This document shows positions 59,360 to 64,000 of a stretch of DNA of 64,000 bases, piece after piece; within the stretch, counting starts at the first letter, position 1, and each line of letters begins with the position of its first letter. The position numbers were made by a program, and so were the translations under genes. The notes beneath the pieces are model-generated. The model saw only the letters and a list, made by a program, of their open reading frames with translations, was not told where the DNA came from and searched no databases. This DNA comes from Acanthosoma haemorrhoidale (Eukaryota; Arthropoda; Insecta; Hemiptera; Acanthosomatidae): contig OV884015.1 of assembly GCA_930367205.1 (NCBI GenBank), forward strand, positions 4,029,513 to 4,093,512, given 5' to 3'.

Positions 59360-60110
59360 TCATCCGACGGCTGCAGGTCCCAGTCCTCTCCACCACCTGG
59401 AGTACGTCATGATTGAGCCTCTGACGACTCGTTCCGAGGCCCATTGTAGTGCCCGCCCCGTAACGCCCATCTTCTTCAGTGCATCAGCTGATTTTCGGGA
59501 CCACAGTCCATTCCAAGACAACGTGACGGGCACTACCTCAATTCTGCTCCTGGGGGTTTCAGTCATTGCCGCAACAGCTCGGATAACCCACCGTTGCCCG
59601 TAGCTATCCATTTTCACCTGGCTAGCCTGATCGCGGTCCACCTTGCAGTTAACAACCTGAACACCGATGATGCTGGCCAGGCCTCCTCTAGTTATTACCA
59701 AATCGGGCCTCTTGATTCTTGTACCGTGGGCGACGGTGGTTTCCCTGAAGGTCTTGAATCCCTTTCTCGCTAGGGCTTCCTCCAGAAACTTCACAAGGGC
59801 ATGGTGCCTCAGGGTCCTACCGCCACGCGTTCGCGGGCACCTCTAAATGATGTGGGCTGCGGTCTCCAGTTCCCGGCAACACCCTCTGCAACTTGTTGCC
59901 ATCCACAATCTTCTACTACCCCGCGATACGCGCATCCTCGTCGGAAGAGCGCCGTAGAACATTCGGAGAAACCGGACGTACTCTCCGCCCGACAGGTTAG
60001 CACACTCGGCGTACACCCAACGGGTGGCCTCCCTTACCTCCTCGGCCCCACTAAGGTCTACCCCGTCTGCAGAGGCTTGGAGCGCTCCAGTCTCGTCCAC
60101 CTACGGGGCA
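59360..60110 (-). pseudogene. R2-like non-LTR element: C-terminal CCHC and restriction-like endonuclease domain
   Basis: R2-clade proteins carry, after the reverse transcriptase, a linker, a CCHC knuckle and a PD-(D/E)XK-type nuclease that nicks the target. Here the minus strand reads GALPTRMRVSRGSRR (linker), then CRGCC..H..C, where an in-frame TAG (59,840-59,842) sits one codon before RCPRTRGGRTLRHHALVKFL. KRPDLV comes next, with IIGVQVV about 13 residues later, then the C-terminal SWNGLWSRKSADALKKMG. R2 nucleases have Asp in place of the Gly of IIGVQ, so the catalytic site is lost by what looks like one transition (GAT to GGT). The frame is the same on both sides of the TAG, so a single base change explains it. 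No reverse transcriptase is present upstream. Confidence 0.85.
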
Positions 60111-60300
60111 GCGGGGGGCTCGCCAACAGGGTAATCCCTACCGAGCCCCCCTCCTCGAAGACTGAGGAGCTAGAGGGAAACGCCAACTCCCCACCCACGT
60201 CCAAGGCACTCAGGGTGACGTCCCCCAAAGTAGGGACCTCACCCCTGCTGCCTTCTTCGGACTCCGCCATAGGCGATGCCTATGCCTTCTAACACCAAGA
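60058..60300 (-). pseudogene. Possible N-terminal ORF remnant of the R2-like element
   Basis: A 70-codon frame starts MAESEEGSRGEVPTLGDV at 60,268-60,270. Its acidic, Ser-rich composition would suit the N-terminus of an R2-type ORF. It overlaps the nuclease part in another frame near 60,100. If it belongs to the element, the whole reverse transcriptase was deleted between them. It could equally be unrelated flanking sequence. Confidence 0.35.
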
Positions 60301-60780
60301 AGGCGACTCTCCGAACAATAACAACGGAGACGGAGCCCTCCATCCTCCACAACACCCACAAATCGCTTTTCCCCTCCAATTACGGGTGGAAGGAGAGGGT
60401 CTAGACCCCTGAAACTTCAGAGGTCTACACGGTCTCACCCTCCTCCTCTCACCCGATCAAGATCGGACCACCCGATCCCGAGATACCGGGGAGATAATCC
60501 CCGGACCGGAAAAAAGCTGGTCCACGGATCCACCCGAAGGAGTCTCCCTGGAAGAGCAAAACAAATAACATCAGCCAGGGCTGGATCATCACCTAACCGC
60601 TTAAACATTCCACAAGACCATAACTGCATATATATTCTCTTTTTATCTTTACAAATTCAACTGACTAAAAGCCTTAAATTAATTGCATATCATTTTTGGC
60701 TACATTTCTATACATTATGGTCTCTTTCAATAAGGATATATTTAACTAATTTAGCTTATCCGTTTCGTATATCATTCATT
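60301..60780. other. GC-richer flank of the R2-like element
   Basis: The composition up to about 60,620 resembles the R2-like element more than the AT-rich sequence beyond, so it may be its 5'UTR (minus strand). No motif proves this. Confidence 0.35.
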
Positions 60781-60784
60781 CTAT

Positions 60785-60880
60785 CAGTTAAATAATCTTT
60801 GTAGATAGACTGGTATTTGTAAACTGGTATATACAAATATTATGAGTTACGTTACTACATACTGGGTGGAATGTTTTTCA
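60785..60880 (-). repeat. Repeat shared with 33.95-34.08 kb
   Basis: 'cagttaaataatctttgtag' and 'agttacgttactacatactg' occur in the same order as at 33,953-34,070, but the AATAAAGAGTTTC segment between them is missing here. Confidence 0.55.
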
Positions 60881-61744
60881 TGTCATTTAGGTACCTTCAA
60901 TCGCATGATTGCGCAGCACACTTGACTTGAATTGTTTTTTGTTTTTTTAGGATCTTTATTTTTTGACTTTGTAGTTAAGGGAGTCAGTTTTTGATAAATT
61001 ATAGGCTGAAGATTTACATTTTTCAAGAATAAATCAAATATAAAACCGTTATCCAGTGTTGTCAGATCATTTCCTTTGTCGAATATTCGCCCTTCACCTT
61101 GTGATGTAGGCATGTTCATTGTATCTGGTTTGAAAGTACGGGCAGTCGAATTAGGTACTCTCGCTTCCTTCTGCCTTAGAAGGACCGCAAGGTACACTTG
61201 TACAAATGATCAATGTCTGCCTTATGCTATTAGGAAGCATAATTAATTATATTTAAATTTAGCCTCCATAGATCCAAGGACTCGTATTCGCTAGGTAATT
61301 ATAAAAGTCTAGACCATAGTTCGTAATAAATCATTGTTCATAAAACCCAATTTTATTTTTCTCAATCAACAAACTAAAGTTAAATATCTAATATATTGAC
61401 GTAAAGTAACCAATTGATTGGTGACTATAATATTTCTGTTCCTTCTTCTAATACTTTTGCGTAGAAGGTGTAAAATTGTGGCGTCATCGATCCGGAAAAT
61501 TGGGGTGCACGGGTTAAGGTATAGTTGAACATAGATACAAATATGCAGATGTCAATGACAAGATAGATGTAATGATCTTGTAAGAGCAAATAAACACGAT
61601 CTCGGATAAATAGTTTGTATAGTGAAAAAAGGGGAAAGCAATAATTAAAAATGGTAAATAGAGTATTACCTGTTTGCCGAATCCGACGCATGCCACACGA
61701 CTTCCCTCAACATTCGTGGGATTGATATACACGAATTTTAATTA
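60881..61744. other. Intergenic stretch
   Basis: A 104-codon frame on the minus strand (60,883-61,197) is the largest and is not recognised. Confidence 0.45.
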
Positions 61745-61815
61745 TTTTATTTTAGCGTGAATATACAAATTCGGAAGGACTCCACATTTGCGAATTGCGT
61801 ATTTGATTATATGGA
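61745..61815. repeat. Partial copy of the 53.8-kb MITE-like element
   Basis: The inverse of 'tcaaatacgctatttgcgaa' with the following TGTGG matches 61,770-61,812 imperfectly. Confidence 0.45.
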
Positions 61816-62805
61816 GAATTAATAAAAATATGCCTTGAACTTCAAAAGGCACAAACTCAATGAGCCAAACAATCATAGTTTTTTCACCGTCTGTAAACAA
61901 AAATTAATTAAAACTTAACAATGCATACATACGTAAATTATGCGCATACTGTAAATCATAAAAAGAAACAACATACATTTAAAAGAAATCGCATGTGATA
62001 CCGTCTTTGTCGGCCACCTTAAACGAGTCCTATTTACACAGAAAGGCATATTTAGTATTCGACTTTCACATGGCCATTATATATTCATTCTTCTTTTTAT
62101 GTTCGTTCAAAGAACACTCCGTACTAATATTATTTTGAAAACGTTTCCAAACATTATGTGCCAGGTCATTTTTGTCTGCTTTCAGGTAATATTTGAGTGT
62201 TTATAGATGCTTTTATGGCCAGAATTTTATGATAAAAATATTTACAGTTATGTCACACAGACTTATGTGGTATTTGTTTTGTGTTAATTTTCGTTATTCC
62301 AAATTTGAACAGTTTTTGTCTATTATTTAGGACTTTGTATGGAAGAAATCAATTAATAAATAACACAATTGACTTGATCATGATGTTTTATATATGAGCC
62401 GCAACTTTTCTCAATCCAGGACCTTACTTCCATGTGTTTCTTTCTCCGAGTTCATCGTCCTCCCTTGCCAGCCACGAATCCTTTCTTTCCGATTTTCTTC
62501 AGTGACATTAGCTCATACAAAAAGTTCGAAGCCATCATGTTAATAGTTGGCATTGAATACAACTGCGAAGGAGAGTATCAACTAGGGCTGAATATCTCTT
62601 TGAAGGAATATCTCTTTGTGAAGAAGGAAGAGGAAGAAAAATATATAATGCTTGATCTTCCATTGGTTCAAATATTAGATTTTTATGGCGAGGAAGCTAC
62701 TGTTAGCTTCAGAGGAGATTAAAGATGCAAAGAAAGGACATATCCCATGCTAGCCCGTCACCTAGGAGGTATCACTCACTAAACCCTTGTGTAAGTTGAT
62801 TATAT
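61816..62805. other. Intergenic stretch with one unrecognised 96-codon frame
   Basis: The frame at 62,432-62,722 (plus) is acidic and Lys-rich toward its end (VKKEEEEKY). It has no signal peptide that I trust and no known domain. It could be a decayed exon or chance. Confidence 0.35.
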
Positions 62806-63000
62806 GACTCAGGTCAGATAAGGTCGATCGTAGATGGTGTGCCTTGATAGCGCACGGTGTTCTGGAGAAGAGGTAGAGGCAGTTTATGTGGTCTACGAAT
62901 GAGCACGAGTTCGATTGTGTACCGGAAGGAGGCAGACTGGACCTCATGAGGCCTTCGACGGCATAGAAGAAGCCTCTTCAGAGGAATGTTAGCCTGACGT
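62806..63000 (-). repeat. Dispersed repeat copy (RPHK family)
   Basis: On the minus strand 'gtagaccacataaactgcct' is followed by CCTCTTCTCCAGAACACCGT and GGCACACCATCTACGAT, related to 40,060-40,180. The surrounding 104-codon frame (62,814-63,128) encodes IRRPHKLPLPLLQN. Origin unknown. Confidence 0.5.
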
Positions 63001-64000
63001 GCAGAAGACGGGAATGTCCTTAGGAAGTCTTCGAAGCCCGAGGCAACAAAGAGTGGAGGAAAGTAGGAGTAAATGTGCAGAGCATCGGAGGTACCTGAGC
63101 GATTGAAAGAGATTCTGCCGGGCATCAACCAAGAAGAAGGCCTAAGACGTGCACAATTGGCGGTGTAACATATGGTACAGGTATGTTATGCAGCAGTACG
63201 GTATCCACACAACATTGATATTATTAATAGAGCACAGAGTAGGTGTGATGTGAATTAGTTCAAGAAAAGTTAAACCAAGTTGAGGTGAGATTTTTTTCGT
63301 CTTTAGAATCTGACATCTTACATTTGACACATTGTCAGATAAATTCTTTAAAATGGCGATGAAATTTATCAATAAAATATTCCGTAATTTTAATTCAAAT
63401 AGATCGTTCTTTTGATAAATCGAAAATAGTAGGCCATTTCAATAATAATTAAAAGGTAATTAGTAATAAATCAATTAAGGAATTGATTAAGAAATAAGTG
63501 AAAATAAGGTTATATTCACGTAGTCGTATGAAGGGTTCTTTCATGTAGTTGCAGGTTGCAGGTCCAGCGTTCACGTGGGTGTAGGTTGTAGACAAAGCGT
63601 AGCGCTGTCGTGGTCAGATTAATGCTCAAAAAAACCATCCGCCGGGCGGCGATTCCAATTTTCCTAACCAAGGAAAAGCTCCAAGGGGAACGGAAAAAGT
63701 TCGTAATTTCCTGTCGTGAATTTTAGGAAATTCAGAGAATGAACCATTAACACTCCCACGTCGTTGAAGACACAACGTAAAAAATAATACGTTAAATATC
63801 GTAGAGGTGAAATTTTTGCCCAAATGGACGATTCAAGTCTAGGATCGGTACAACTTTACCGTTCAGACGTTACCTCAACACTGACGAAAATGGGGCTTGG
63901 GTCCACAAGTTCCTGTACCAAAAGTCCAAAGTATCACGGTCCAAGGTACGGAATTCTCCTTTTGGTATTTCCCTTATTTCACATTTAACTTAGATTACAA
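63001..64000. other. Intergenic stretch to the window end
   Basis: No recognised coding, RNA or repeat feature. Confidence 0.5.

Noticed and set aside
62432..62722. 96-codon open frame as a small host gene
   Set aside because: No recognised domain; the composition is plausible but nothing around it supports a gene.

Overview
The window is repeat-rich, AT-rich eukaryotic DNA with no host gene that I can identify. Its recognisable content is the remains of transposable elements typical of arthropod genomes: R1-clade, R2-like and Jockey-like non-LTR retrotransposons, plus mariner, Tc1-like and probable pogo-like DNA transposons. It looks like intergenic or heterochromatin-like sequence from an arthropod. 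The combination of families argues for Arthropoda, but I cannot name an order or species. There are no operons, no bacterial signals and no CRISPR.

Layout. 1-2.2 kb is plain AT-rich DNA with the end of an interspersed repeat at its edge. A decayed Tc1-like transposase on the minus strand (about 2.19-2.85 kb and 8.83-9.33 kb) is split by a nearly full-length R1-clade element (copy A, 2,869-8,818). Next come an internally deleted mariner (9.87-10.53 kb), a truncated plus-strand copy of the same R1 family (copy C, 11.15-12.25 kb), a THAP-like fragment (13.1-13.3 kb) and a LINE 3' end with a poly(T) tract between two 123-bp direct repeats (14.3-15.7 kb). A 22-bp minisatellite lies at 17.0-17.35 kb, a Jockey-like 3' end at 21.9-22.8 kb, a 37-bp minisatellite at 24.3-24.8 kb and a second LINE type at 26.7-27.1 kb. 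A mariner remnant (31.7-32.5 kb), SINE-like pieces (35.7-36.3 kb) and an ATTGG-rich 39-bp tandem repeat beside a possible mariner MITE (39.4-39.7 kb) follow.

A second nearly full-length R1-clade element (copy B) occupies 42,168-47,512. It has its own target-site duplication and poly(T) tract. Two Jockey-like 3' ends then form a tail-to-tail inverted repeat (48.0-49.6 kb). Further right are another LINE fragment (51.6-51.9 kb), an R1 ORF1/ORF2-junction fragment bracketed by a nearly identical 147-bp duplication (56.4-57.1 kb), an unrecognised decayed helical coding segment (58.3-58.8 kb) and an R2-like element that retains its nuclease end without a reverse transcriptase (59.0-60.3 kb).

How the parts relate. 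Copies A and B share architecture: 5'UTR, ORF1 with zinc knuckles, an 8-nt ORF1/ORF2 overlap, then ORF2 with endonuclease, reverse transcriptase and a C-terminal CCHC, followed by a 3'UTR and poly(A). Both end in target-site duplications, so they arrived by target-primed reverse transcription. Both are dead through frameshifts, stops, deletions and, strikingly, two different substitutions in the same endonuclease Asp-x-Asn motif. I did not find an intact novel system. The most informative structures are the nested Tc1/R1 insertion with datable flanks, the ORF1/ORF2 overlap, the inverted Jockey pair and the 147-bp duplication.
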